Below are positions 1 to 9,750 of a stretch of 29,858 nt of DNA, piece after piece (position 1 is the stretch's first letter; every line of letters starts with the position of its first letter). The DNA lies in contig NC_049991.1 of NCBI RefSeq assembly GCF_000003815.2, positions 223,041 through 252,898 on the forward strand, in the 5' to 3' direction. The translations under genes were made by a program, and so were the position numbers. The DNA comes from Branchiostoma floridae. Its lineage: Eukaryota; Chordata; Leptocardii; Amphioxiformes; Branchiostomatidae. A model generated the notes under the pieces. It was given only the letters and a program-made list of their open reading frames with translations. It was not told the origin of the DNA and ran no database searches.

Positions 1-640
1 GGTCATTAACGTTATTATCATATAGCCTACCCAAACTTGCAAACTCCTGTATGACGCATAGATCTCTTGGTACTATACGTGTGAATTCCTTTGTCGAATT
101 TTTGAAAATTTACATTTGTTCTTCGGTGCATTCTTTGGTAAGGAGATTACACATTGCATTTTGAAACCAAAAATTTCCACAGAAGATATTCGAAACGTAT
201 TGCAGGCTTTTTAGAACAACAAAACTCATTATCAATGTTAGAAGGAGCCATTCCCCCTTGCAGTCTGTACTTATTTCCTCTACTCTGGCATATGTTTCGC
301 TCCTTTTTATTGGTCAATGCCTGCATAAACCTTACCTTCTTGATATTTGATTACAATACTGAAATGATTATGCGAGTAATGATACAATGCTTATATGAAA
401 AGATGACATGTAATGTGATAAAATGATATGTAATGATTTGATAACTAAAATGAATAACGTTAGTAATGACATAATAATAATCATATTATATGAGCTGTTA
501 AGTTTACAATGTGGCTGTTAGACTTGGATAGGTTAATATTTAAGGGAGGTTCTTCATTTTCTGTTGTGTGACTGTTATATTTATCAGTGAAAATATAATA
601 AAGAATTATAAAAAAAAAACAAAAAAAAAAAACCTTACTT
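1..640. other. AT-rich flank, no gene seen
   Basis: No convincing exon is visible. The stretch is AT-rich, and near 597-632 an AATAAA is followed by two runs of A, which resembles the tail of a retroposed transcript or a poly(A)-tailed element. A segment near 238-330 (AAGGAGCCATTCCCCC, then TTGGTCAATGCCTGCATA) resembles one near 1452-1570 (AAGGAGCCATCCCTCT, then TTGGTCAGAGTCCTGCATA), so two related copies of an unrecognised repeat flank this part. It may be an intron of the lipase gene, whose upstream exons lie outside the window. Confidence 0.4.
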
Positions 641-648
641 TCTTCTGT

Positions 649-791
649 GTATCGCTACTTTTGATTGGTCAAAATGAATCACCGCTGTCGATTTGCATCG
701 ACACTGGTGCCGGTGTCGATGCAAATCGACAGCGGTGATTCATTTTGTGGTGCCGGTGTCGATTCATTCTGACCAATAAGAGAAGCGATAC
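649..791. repeat. Nested inverted repeat (foldback, MITE-like)
   Basis: The inner arms at 671-704 and 713-746 are perfect 34-nt reverse complements separated by 8 nt. Outside them lies a second, imperfect inverted pair: GTATCGCTACTTTTGATTGG at 649-668 against CCAATAAGAGAAGCGATAC at 773-791. The two nested layers make a strong cruciform or hairpin. This fits a small non-autonomous foldback element, but I cannot name a family, and no target-site duplication was confirmed. Confidence 0.7.
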
Positions 792-1062
792 CCACCTGCC
801 TGGCCTGAATCTTTGTGTTATGGCGTCATAACCAACGTGGAACGGATACTTCTGATTGGTCCGCGGCGCCTGGCTATATGATAATAACAGAATATTTCAT
901 GTGTCAAGTGAATTTGAACTGTGTATTTATTTAAAAGTAGTTCTAAGGCTAAATAAACCACTCAATCAACTCTGTAAAAGTTATCAAGAATTGTATAGTA
1001 TTTCTAGACACAAACCACTAATGCAGCATAGCAACAAAGTCAAAACATTACGTTACAAACAA

Positions 1063-1180
1063 CAAAGCCTAACAACTTGAGCTGGTTGGGATCGAGTGCT
1101 GCAAATCGCTTTCTGCTTTCCTTTGATGCCACTGGTTCTCCCTTGGTATTGATCTTCTGGTGGTTCCTGAGCATCTCCCC
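1063..1180 (-). other. Coding-like fragment, possible mobile or DUF3504-type remnant
   Basis: On the minus strand one frame reads through a highly charged segment containing INTKGEPVASKESRKRF, then AALDPNQLKLLG. The pattern of a basic ESRKRFAxL stretch followed by a short helical segment recalls the N-terminal part of the ZMYM/QRICH1-like (DUF3504, Crypton-derived) proteins that are abundant in invertebrate genomes. This is recall only. The open part is short, no clear splice sites bound it, and it may be a pseudogenic insertion. Confidence 0.22.
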
Positions 1181-1644
1181 AAGCTTCCTGTGACTCGAAA
1201 AATGACTCCAAATCTGTCTGAGATTTTTTTACGAAAAACGACAGCATTCATTCCGTCCAAAGCTTCATCAAAATGGCAGGCAAAGAATGTCAGTGGGAAT
1301 CGTTCCAGTTACAGTGGTTGCGCAAAAGTTACGCTTGATATGTACTTGAATTGAAATAACTTTTATTTCTTTTATGTTTCTAGGTTGATTCACATTTTTT
1401 CAATACAGTAAATTTTTCCTTTGAACTAAGAGACGCACTATTTTGTTAACAAAAGGAGCCATCCCTCTGCCATGTCTGTAGCCATTCCCCTTTCTTGGTA
1501 GATGCAACCGTAGTTTTGATTGTTCATTGACTCGTGTTCTCTTTCTGATTGGTCAGAGTCCTGCATATATGTCCTTCTGATAGGTTCATTCTTTAATTAT
1601 AACACAATGTCTGTTGAATTAATTGAGTGCTTCCTGTGTTGTAG

Positions 1645-1772
1645 GACTACAGTTTGGTTGTGGTTGGCCACAGCCTCGGAGCTGGCACTGCCTCCCTGCT
1701 GTCCATCCTGCTCAGACCTGCATACCCTAGGCTCTTCTGTTATGCTTACTCACCCCCTGGAGGACTCATGAG
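1645..1772 (+). CDS. DAGLB: DAGL exon with lipase Ser motif
   Basis: The exon is 128 nt, starts in phase 0 after TTGTAG, and ends ATG AG before the donor GTAAGC. It encodes [12 protein letters not shown], the GxSxG elbow of an alpha/beta-hydrolase, with the nucleophile Ser codon at 1672-1674. It then encodes [20 protein letters not shown], typical of class 3 lipase-fold DAGLs. Confidence 0.88.
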
Positions 1773-4623
1773 GTAAGCTAAAGTATCTACCGTATTTTCT
1801 CGAATAAAGTATGCACCCCAACTAAAGTACACATCCCTGATTTGGGGCAAGTCTCAGACAGATCTGTGGGACTGAAAAGCTCAAATAAAGTGCGCACCTC
1901 CTCATCACCAATTTTGAACAGATCTTCTACTTGATAAATTCAAATATATCAATTTATTTGATCTAAATTTATCATACAATATAATAGAGAGCAAGAAGAG
2001 CTGGAGAACGGCCATTCCTGCTGTTTTAAATGTGTAGTAGTAGACTGTACTCTGACCTTTAATGTGCACCACTATACATGTAAATGTACATGTACATGTG
2101 AAATCTAAAGGTAAAATCGATTTAAACCAATTTGAGCATGGGTGTAAGTTTGTATCAGGAACGCAAAAGGCAAACTGTTCAAGTTGGCTTGCAAACCAAG
2201 TCGAATTAAACCTTTTCTATCATTACATCATGAACTGGGCCTAAGGCTGTTCAATCTAATGTACTAGCCCTGTAACTTGTAGTCCAGCTGGCGTCCTCCA
2301 CCCAACTGTACCACAAACTTGTAGCTTAATCAGCACAGAAGTGTTGAAGACGTTGATAAACTAAGGAGATAAAACAGGCTCAAACAGCCAGGTGGCAACA
2401 TCTCTGTCAGGGGTAGGGCCTAATGTATGAAGAGGAATACATGTCTTCTTCTGTATCATAGATTCAAAAGAAAAAGACAAAAGGTATTGATGAACCTTCT
2501 CAGACTGTGATCCTTACCATGAAAATACTTTTCAGACCTTACCACTGTCAAAGACTTATATTACTTAATGTCCATGTACATCATGTGTCTTACCACATTG
2601 GACATACATGTACATGGATGAAACCTGAATCTTATGAAATTATGTTATAGTGCCAGTCAACTTCTCCACCATTTAGTTGTATTAAAAATAACAAGAAAAA
2701 TATGTTTATGATATAATGAACATATCTTTCATGGAATGCTGTCTTACATGATGTCTTATATGATGAGTTATTTATGTCTTTGTTCAAGTGCCACAGATGT
2801 CAAGAGACTCAACACGGTCAACCAGATTTGACTAGATGTTCAGATTTGACTGTCATAGTACATTGAAATATTGGCATACATTGTACATATAAGATCACTT
2901 TGTTTAGTTATAAGAAAAGATATTGACACATCTGGTCCCACCTGATTGTGTCAAGATATTAGAGATCTTTGGATATTAGCCTTTATTGTTAAATGCGTAG
3001 AGTCCTTTTTTGTTTGGTTAATAAAGCTTCTCATTCTATTTGCTCACTGTATGTTAGAATTGGACCTCAGACCATCATTCAATTGCAGTTCCATGGTTTT
3101 GATTCTATATGATTTTTTTCCTTGCACATGTAGTAAGTCTACAGCAGAGTACACCAAGAACTTCACCTGTTCCATAGTGCTTGGGAAAGACTTGGTGCCC
3201 AGACTTGGCATCTCTACTATGGAAGACCTCAAGTCCAAGCTAATTTCTGCAATAAACAGCAGTGACAAACCCAAGGTGGGATTAGTTCTGTATTATGTGC
3301 AACTTGTGTCAGTAATGAAGAACTAGTCACCTAACATGTAAAGTTCCTTTGTTCATTTAACCAATTCAAAAATGAAGATAGTCTGATTATGTAAATTACT
3401 TCCACATTTACATAATCTATGCTTGGTTATGTACACCTTTAAATACCTTGCGCCGGTCCCAATGTTGACTGTCCAATAATTAACCATTTAGAAGAATTGT
3501 AACACTTATATATTGATTATGCAAATTAGAGACATATTTGCATAATTGGTATCTGCTAATGTTCCACCAGCTACAAACTACATATATTACAGATATTTGA
3601 GTCCTGCCATGGAAAACACTACAAATATAGATTTCCCTCATTAGTTATGCAAATTAAGTGCCAGTTTGGTTATTTTTTGGAAGGAAATCTTGTTCAGACA
3701 TACCTCCTGACTACCTTAAGATGGATAATGTTTGCAAGCAGGATGTGCTGAAGTAGTGTGTGTTGCTGCAGTACAAGATCCTGGTAGGCGGGGTGTGGTA
3801 CACTCTGTGTGGCAGTGCAGATCCAGCCACTCCCTCATCCACTGCTGCACCATCACCAAACTTAACCCAGCCTCTATTGGATGAAATCACTGGCATGCCT
3901 CCTGGATGTGGCTATACTAGCCAACCAGATGACACCTCACTAAGAAGACAGGGAGCAGCTACCCAACCTGCCCCTCTGTACCCACCAGGTCACATCATTC
4001 ATATTGTAGAAGTTGAGCCTGCAAGGTAATCAACTTGTCAATATGTGCATGGACTTTTTCTTCCCTTATTTCCTGTCACCATGCCAGTGTTCCAAGGATG
4101 TCAGTTCAGAAGATGTTGCAACATTCCATGTTCATAACATCCTGAAAACGTTGCCAAAGCATTTGCAGTGAAAGTTAGGTGGTTGTGTAGTTAACAAGCT
4201 ATGATGTCATTTATTTGGAATTGCGAAAATTTAGGAAAGTAATTTCTCATTTCTCAAACAATCCTGCATGAAGGATAGAGTCGTGTGAAATGTATTATGC
4301 ATGTGTAATGTAATACTCTTTTCATCTTCAACTGATACAAATCCTTGTCAATAATCACCATTGGCAGCCAAAATAGGTATAGCTTGAACTGAGGTGCAGC
4401 TTTCATTCATATTCAATTTGTTTTCCCCAGCTCCTGCTTGAGTCAGCCTACGTACGGAGCTGTCCTGGTGGACACCGACTATTTCACTAACATCATCGTC
4501 AATCCCAAAATGCTGAGTGATCACATGCCTGATGCAGTCATGAAAGCCCTGGACCAACTGGTGCAAGTCCAAGCAAGAGGACTGCAGCCTTTCCAGCAGC
4601 ACTGCAGTCAGCCTGTTGTGTAG
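1645..4623 (+). CDS. DAGLB: sn-1-specific diacylglycerol lipase, beta type (3' four exons; 5' end outside window)
   Basis: This is the 3' part of a gene for the membrane lipase that hydrolyses diacylglycerol to 2-arachidonoylglycerol. The coding exons are 1645-1772, 3134-3275, 3772-4025 and 4431-4623. All junctions are GT-AG and the phases fit exactly, giving 717 nt, that is 238 residues plus TAG. The fragment starts at the nucleophile elbow ([12 protein letters not shown]), continues through [10 protein letters not shown] (expected catalytic Asp) and a variable Pro/Ser/Thr-rich regulatory loop, and reaches [12 protein letters not shown] (expected catalytic His). It ends with [20 protein letters not shown]. 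The phrases [16 protein letters not shown] and MLSDHMPD match the beta type better than alpha, and the long alpha-type tail is absent. The N-terminal four-transmembrane part and earlier exons are not in the window. The stop codon is unusual because it lies within the first unit of a minisatellite. The family call is firm; beta rather than alpha is likely. Confidence 0.87.
1773..3133 (+). other. DAGLB intron
   Basis: The intron runs from GTAAGC to ACATGTAG. Near 1795-1900 it holds a repeat-like phrase (TCGAATAAAGTATGCACC, then CAAATAAAGTGCGCACC) resembling the ends of dispersed elements. Between 2070 and 2630 there are several ACATGTACATG palindromic runs. No further exon of the lipase is needed: the exons on either side join in phase and match the family without a gap. 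Confidence 0.7.
3134..3275 (+). CDS. DAGLB: DAGL exon with catalytic Asp
   Basis: The exon is 142 nt. Its first base completes an AGT Ser codon with the previous exon, and it ends in phase 0 at CCC AAG before GTGGGA. It encodes [18 protein letters not shown], in which the Asp codon at 3189-3191 is the expected second triad residue. The end (SSDKPK) joins directly to YKIL of the next exon, as in vertebrate DAGLB. Confidence 0.87.
3276..3771. repeat. DAGLB intron rich in ATGCAAAT-type repeats
   Basis: This intron contains several copies of a dispersed module with ATGCAAATTA or its complement: GATTATGTAAATTAC near 3387, TTTACATAATC near 3407, GATTATGCAAATTAGAG near 3516, TTTGCATAATTGG near 3537 and TTATGCAAATTAAG near 3645. 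The same module recurs at 7040-7110, 7980-8110, 9250-9530, 24300-24480 and 27090-27130. Confidence 0.6.
3772..4025 (+). CDS. DAGLB: DAGL exon with regulatory loop and catalytic His
   Basis: The exon is 254 nt, phase 0 at the start (TTGCTGCAG acceptor), and ends GCA AG before GTAATC. It begins [14 protein letters not shown], passes through a low-complexity Pro/Ser/Thr/Gln loop of about 55 residues at the place of the DAGL regulatory loop, and ends with [18 protein letters not shown]. The IIH histidine codon at 4000-4002 is the expected third triad residue. Confidence 0.87.
4026..4430 (+). other. DAGLB last intron
   Basis: The intron runs from GTAATC to TTTTCCCCAG. No repeat or other feature was recognised inside it. 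Confidence 0.6.
4431..4623 (+). CDS. DAGLB: DAGL terminal coding exon
   Basis: The first base completes an AGC Ser codon. The exon encodes [20 protein letters not shown], then [14 protein letters not shown], then a Gln-rich tail ending QHCSQPVV and TAG at 4621-4623. The tail after ALDQL is not conserved with vertebrates. The last eight codons and the stop are the same sequence as the 39-bp repeat that follows, so the C-terminus has been captured by, or gave rise to, the minisatellite. Confidence 0.85.
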
Positions 4624-5347
4624 GACAGAGACCTGCAGCACTGCAGTCAGCCTGTTGTATAGGACAGAGGCCTGCAGCACTGCAGTCAGCCTGTTGTATA
4701 GGACAGAGGCCTGCAGCACTGCAGTCAGCCTGTTGTATAGGACAGAGGCCTGCAGCACTGCAGTCAGCCTGTTGTATAGCACAGAGGCCTGCAGCACTGC
4801 AGTCAGCCTGTTGTATAGCACAGAGGCCTGCAGCACTGCAGTCAGCCTGTTGTATAGCACAGAGGCCTGCAGCATTGCAGTCAGCCTGTTGTATAGCACA
4901 GAGGCCTGCAGCACTGCAGTCAGCCTGTTGTATAGCACAGAGGCCTGCAGCACTGCAGTCAGCCTGTTGTATAGCACAGAGGCCTGCAGCACTGCAGTCA
5001 GCCTGTTGTATAGGACAGAGGCCTGCAGCACTGCAGTCAGCCTGTTGTATAGCACAGAGGCCTGCAGCACTGCAGTCAGCCTGTTGTATAGCACAGAGGC
5101 CTGCAGCACTGCAGTCAGCCTGTTGTATAGCACAGAGGCCTGCAGCACTGCAGTCAGCCTGTTGTATAGCACAGAGGCCTGCAGCACTGCAGTCAGCCTG
5201 TTGTATAGCACAGAGGCCTGCAGCACTGCAGTCAGCCTGTTGTATAGCACAGAGGCCTGCAGCACTGCAGTCAGCCTGTTGTATAGCACAGAGGCCTGCA
5301 GCACTGCAGTCAGCCTGTTGTATAGCACAGAGGCATGCAGCACTGTA
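4600..5347. repeat. 39-bp minisatellite, about 19 units, overlapping the DAGLB stop codon
   Basis: The unit is 39 bp and recurs without length change from 4600 to 5347; GTTGT(A/G)TAG starts at 4615 and every 39 bp up to 5317. A unit contains GCAGCACTGCAGTCAGCC, GTTGTATAG and CACAGAGGCCT. The first copies and the eleventh have GGAC after the TAG where the others have GCAC, a useful variant marker. Because 39 is a multiple of 3, stops occur only in the gene's own frame. The other two forward frames (one through 5401, one through 5348) and one reverse frame (5343-4348) are open for hundreds of codons, but these are repeat artefacts. Confidence 0.95.
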
Positions 5348-5830
5348 GGACTGATGTCTGTTCTGCGATTGCAGCCAAGCTGTAGTTTTCCTTACTTTTG
5401 AATATGTACCTTTTATATAATTAGAGAGAACACTGTCATTTTTTAACTATCTGCAGGACAAAGTGGACCACACCTAGCCTGTCAGCTGGCCATGCATGCA
5501 GCCGTGTATATAGCCAGAAAATGAAAGGTCATAAAGCCATGCAAGGTTGCAATTGCAAGGAAAAATGCAGTAAAAGCAGATAAAAGGTTTCACATCTTTT
5601 AGAGAAATGTTTGCATGATTGTATAGTTTTGGCGGTGTCATTTCCAAAATTTGGTTTGTCCTATTGATTGAATATGCAACCTCTACAGTATGTGATTGAT
5701 GTTATCATTGTTATTTAGTTTGTGAATATGTATACAGGTGTTTTGGATTCAGATGTTAACTTCATGTAGAGTTTGAAGAGTCAAATACAGAAAGGTTCAA
5801 GTGAGCACTGTTTTGATGTGATACTATCAG
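5348..5830. other. DAGLB 3' flank or 3' UTR, no gene seen
   Basis: No coding exon is visible. This is presumably 3' UTR followed by flank. I see no AATAAA here; the nearest ATTAAA is around 6346, so the transcript end cannot be fixed. Confidence 0.4.
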
Positions 5831-6011
5831 TGTGTGAGTGTATGTGTGTTTGAGTGTGTGTGTGTGTGTGTTTATGTGTTTATGTGTGTGTGTGTGTGTG
5901 TGTATGTCACAGTGTGTGTGTGTGTGTGTGTGTGTATGTCACAGTGTGTGTGTGTGTGTGTTTATGTGTGTGTGTGTGTGTTTATGTGTGTGTGTGTGTG
6001 TGTATGTCACA

Positions 6012-6060
<49 letters not shown>

Positions 6061-6078
6061 TGTGTGTGAGTGAGTGAA
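5831..6078. repeat. (GT)n microsatellite with interruptions and a short (GA)n
   Basis: The repeat is almost pure TG for about 200 bp. It is broken three times by the same TATGTCACAG insert and by TTTATGTG phrases, so the array itself has been duplicated in blocks. It ends in a GAGAGA run near 6033-6060. The Cys/Val-rich open frames here have no coding meaning. Confidence 0.95.
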
Positions 6079-7164
6079 TGTGTTGTCACAATGATATGTC
6101 ACTCACCTGGCTCAGTTTGGAAAAGTTGGCACCAGCAAGCAAAACTGTGTTTCACATGCTGTTGTGATGATCTGAAGATTTGGATACCTTTCTGACTGAA
6201 AACATGATCAATTCATTGGGCGCCTAACATGCAGTTGTTTTTTTTTCTTTATTAGAATACCATGTTGCAGACTTTTTGTCAAGTCTGAAATGTGTTGGGA
6301 AGAATAGCATTGAAAGTGAAGTCTGGCAATTTAAAAAGAAAGTATATTAAAATCTTGCTCACAATCGATTATTATAAAATATAGAATACTAAGAGCTTAG
6401 ATATCACAAGAGTTATACACTGGTCAGGCATTTTGCATACGCAGGGTAATCGTGATTAACAGAGTTTTCTGCATCACCCCTACACAGTTCTCCCTCTCAA
6501 TGCCTTCATACTCTTCACACACACAATATTATTTATACTTAAGGGTTATTGACAAGCCACGAGGTGTATATGGTGTGATAAGGGTTTACGGAAAAGCCTG
6601 GGCCCAGCAGGCTAGCCAGGCCACCCTTTTTGGGCCCCAAGGCTATGGATGGGGTTTTTGATTGATTTTATAAAACCTAAAACTGGGTATTAAACCGGCA
6701 ATTCCAGTGCATGCAGTGTGCATTGGACGGAAGGCAACAGAGAAATGAATAACACAAACAACACTACACATCATATACATATATATATATTGTGAAGCCG
6801 AATGAATGCAGATCCTATGGTGGGTTTGATACTATATTACGCCACCGTGGATCTGCTTGGAGATTAGTTGTTGGCTAGCCGTCCACCTCATTAAGCTTTC
6901 CCCATTTTTGACGACGCCTCAGGGGCTAGCCTAATAGTATAGTGTGTGTTCGTTTGCCAAGAATTCCCTAAATTTCGCGTGCATGTGTGGAATTTGCGGA
7001 ATAACTTCGGAGATGCCTTCCATAAATGAGGGCTATTAATTCAAACCAAGGGCTAATTTGCATAATTAATGAGCACAGTTTAATAAGCCACAGATATTGA
7101 TAGATATCAATTATGCAACTTGCTTGTTACCTAATCTACATAAGTAATAAGAAATTGTTATTAT
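6079..7164. other. Intergenic, no gene seen
   Basis: No supported exon. There is a short (AT)n near 6776-6790 and an ATGCAAAT-type module near 7030-7110 (TTTGCATAATTAATGAGC). The piece near 6590-6660 has an unusual GGCCCAGCAGGCTAGCCAGG segment that looks like a dispersed repeat, but I cannot name it. Confidence 0.4.
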
Positions 7165-7905
7165 AGTGTTGGACGTCAGTGAGATTGGTCTTAGCCGCGT
7201 CAATCTTGGTGGGTTGGGTTTTGGGTACGGGGACCACAACCGCTTGCTTCCACTGTTCGGGAACGATTCTGCTCGCAAAAGAGGACGTGGCAACAACAAT
7301 GGAGAACTAATTTCACAGGCAACTTCCTTCAGCAGTCTGAATGGTATGTTATCTGGGCCCGGTGCCTTGTTTGCCTTGACAGCGAGAATGTGTTTGTAGA
7401 CGTCCCAGACTTGCGATGTAGGTAGTTGTTTGGTCGCAGACAGAAAAGTAGGTAGCTGGGCGAGGTCCAAAGGGCTTTTGGATACTGCAGCAAACTTGGC
7501 GTTTATAGTTTTTTGTAATTGTGAAAGTTGTCTTCGGAGTCAAGTCCTGGGAATGTGATCTCACTGTTGGATCTCCGTACGTTAGCCATCTGCATGATTT
7601 CTTGGTGCCAACGTTTAGGATTGGCTGTTTTGAGAGAGGAGACTCGGTCTGTGTAGTATGTCTGTTTTGCCATGGCGAGTGGTATCTGTATCAGGATTCT
7701 GTAGAACTTCCAGACGTAATACTCGACTGTTTGTGAAAAGCATTCTGCCTAATGTTTATCAATCGCTTGATCTGTGGCGTCACCCAAGGCTTGTCAGAGT
7801 TGTTGACTTTCACAATCTTGGTCGGAAAGAATGCGTAGACGGCATCTCAAGTGTAGCATGAAATGCACTTGCTTTATCAGCATCGCCCTGTGCGCCGTAC
7901 ACTTC
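7165..7905 (-). mobile_element. Decayed non-LTR retrotransposon (LINE) reverse transcriptase fragment
   Basis: Read on the minus strand, about 7810-7740 gives WVTPQIKRLINIRQ, and 7390-7290 gives ANKAPGPDNIPFRLLKEVA, a classic start of the jockey/CR1/L2-like reverse transcriptase. This is followed in a second frame by IVPEQWKQAVVVPVPKTQP and, back in the first frame, by PRLTRLRPISLTS. At least two frameshifts and in-frame stops show that it is dead. Homology ends abruptly near 7165 on one side and near 7900 on the other, so only the middle of the second ORF remains. The exact LINE clade is uncertain. Confidence 0.82.
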
Positions 7906-8148
7906 AGGTGGAAATTAGGGTCTCATTATTGCAACATTTGGTAGCAACATTTACGTTAAGTTGAACATGCGGACGTAAGTCATGCAAATTAGGGTGGCAT
8001 TTACATAATTTATGAGAAAATGCTACAATAGCTTTCTCTGCTGAGACTCATACTTTGAACATATTGTTATTTAGGTAGAGGAGATGATCAATTGATATCT
8101 CTTATGCAAATGAGGACCTCATCTAGACGAGGGTATACCCATGATAGG
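7906..8148. repeat. ATGCAAAT-type AT-rich modules between two LINE fragments
   Basis: There are two copies of the dispersed module: CATGCAAATTAGG near 7981 with TTTACATAATTTATGAG, and TTATGCAAATGAGG near 8102. No gene is visible. Confidence 0.5.
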
Positions 8149-8447
8149 TCTCTAAGAAACAAAGACAAACTCTCTCACTTCCGGTGTAGAACTGCTCGTT
8201 TCGCTAATAGCACATTACCGTACTGTGTAAAGCTCCTGAACCAAGACGGGTAATTTGTGAATAGTAGCGAATCTTTTTTTGTGTAATAACTGACCAGTTA
8301 TTGTAAACAGTAGATGTTATGTTGTCACTCGATCATTTTAAATGTGTTAACTTGAGTTAGAGGTTGAAATACTGACTGTGAAAAAACGACAATTCAGCCT
8401 TTTGTAAATGTGCTGCAAATGTTTTTAATGTCAATGGCAATAATAAA

Positions 8448-8489
<42 letters not shown>
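8149..8489 (+). mobile_element. 5'-truncated LINE 3' end with (CT)n tail
   Basis: One frame from 8149 encodes LSHFRCRTARFANSTLPYCV and then KLLNQDG, with TAA at 8251-8253. This FRxRTAR..NS.LPY.VxLLN ending is the typical C-terminus of L2/CR1/jockey-like LINE polymerases. It is followed by a 3' UTR of about 190 bp, an AATAAA at 8442-8447 and a (CT)n tract at 8451-8489, which probably is the simple-repeat tail of the element. The element lies in the opposite orientation to the fragment at 7165-7905, so they are separate insertions. Confidence 0.75.
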
Positions 8490-8494
<5 letters not shown>

Positions 8495-9750
8495 GTATAA
8501 TCAATAAGAAACATTTATAATAGGTCACTCATGACAAGAGATCGCCCTTCTTGTTAACAGCAATGCCCTACAAACATCCATCGCATTAACAATCTCCATA
8601 CACACAGACAGGCGAAAGGATAGAACATAAATACAACACACCTACAGTAACAATCATTAATACTTATAAACAATAGAACAGTTGGCATGGCAATACTTTT
8701 TATTGCCACTCTTATTTTGACTTAAGTTGGTCAGCTACATAGATGAAAAGGTAATAAGTTGCGTCAGGAGAGAATCCCTATACAGGCTTTTCATTTGACG
8801 TCATCTGCGCCATGTTGGATTACAGGCAGCAGGCGTTCTTTCAGATTTTATTTTTCTCTGGGTACCTTTCGATAAACGCAGTAGATATTATGTGCCTACC
8901 CCCTAGGCTATATATAGCCCCATTTGGTCATGATGACCATGGTAAAATCCTACTTGACATCAGTCCTTCGGCTATGGCTAGTCCTATACAGACCCCCATA
9001 AGAGAATGATACCAGTAGTCTCTGCCACATAGGACACATCTATAAGCAGACTAAGGGCTCTGTTCTTTGGATCCGCTTTTCTTCTACTATGCGCATCAGT
9101 CTGGTTTCTCCTGATTTTAGCTTCTTGGACAGTGCGCATCTCCAGCTGCATTTGTCATTTGCAAGGTCCTCCCAGTGCCCTGTGCCATTAGCTCTTCCAC
9201 CCAAATAACATGAGTAGACAATTGAAAGAATGCTAGCATTTTCTCATGCGTCTCATGCAAATATGATTCATTTGCATAATTCGTATTCACAGGTGTTGAG
9301 CATCACATAGCTCCCAAATGCCTAATAAAAAGGATGAAATTTCATCATTTACCACTATGGAATTATAGTATTTTTTATTAATTATGCAAATTAGGTCTCC
9401 ATTTTCATGATCTTTATCCAACAATGTTCTTCTCTTTCTCAGTTACATATGGCCCATGTTCAAATGGTCGTCTTATGGAATGGAAAAGGTTCATAAGATT
9501 TCCTCATTAATTATGAAAACTGGATTCTGATTTGCATTTGTAAACGGGGCCAGCCCGTTTAGACTAAGTAGTTTGTATCCTAGGCTAGAGTGACAGTAAT
9601 TAGCTAATGTGCCTAGCAACGGCCGGACTCCTCTCAGTACTCTGATATCCTCCGTCAGCTGGCCGAAGAAGGCCCATTGTGGGAGATCGGATAACCACTG
9701 CAATTAAGCTAGCCGGCACTGGCCGCAGGGGTCAAATACCAGGGTTAATA
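8490..9750. other. Intergenic, dispersed repeats only
   Basis: No exon is supported. The stretch 8900-9010 (CCCCATTTGGTCATGATGAC onward, with CCTTCGGCTATGGCTAGTCC) looks like a dispersed element. ATGCAAAT-type modules occur at 9256-9285, 9379-9395 and 9500-9545. Confidence 0.4.

Noticed and set aside
4594-5347. CRISPR-like array
   Set aside because: Units are contiguous 39-bp tandem copies with no unique spacers, and the DNA is animal nuclear.
4348-5401. Long repeat-protein ORFs on both strands (331 codons reverse; 261 and 157 codons forward)
   Set aside because: They are stop-free frames of the 39-bp minisatellite; the true coding frame stops at 4623.
5834-6073. Cys/Val-rich ORFs
   Set aside because: Translation of the GT microsatellite.
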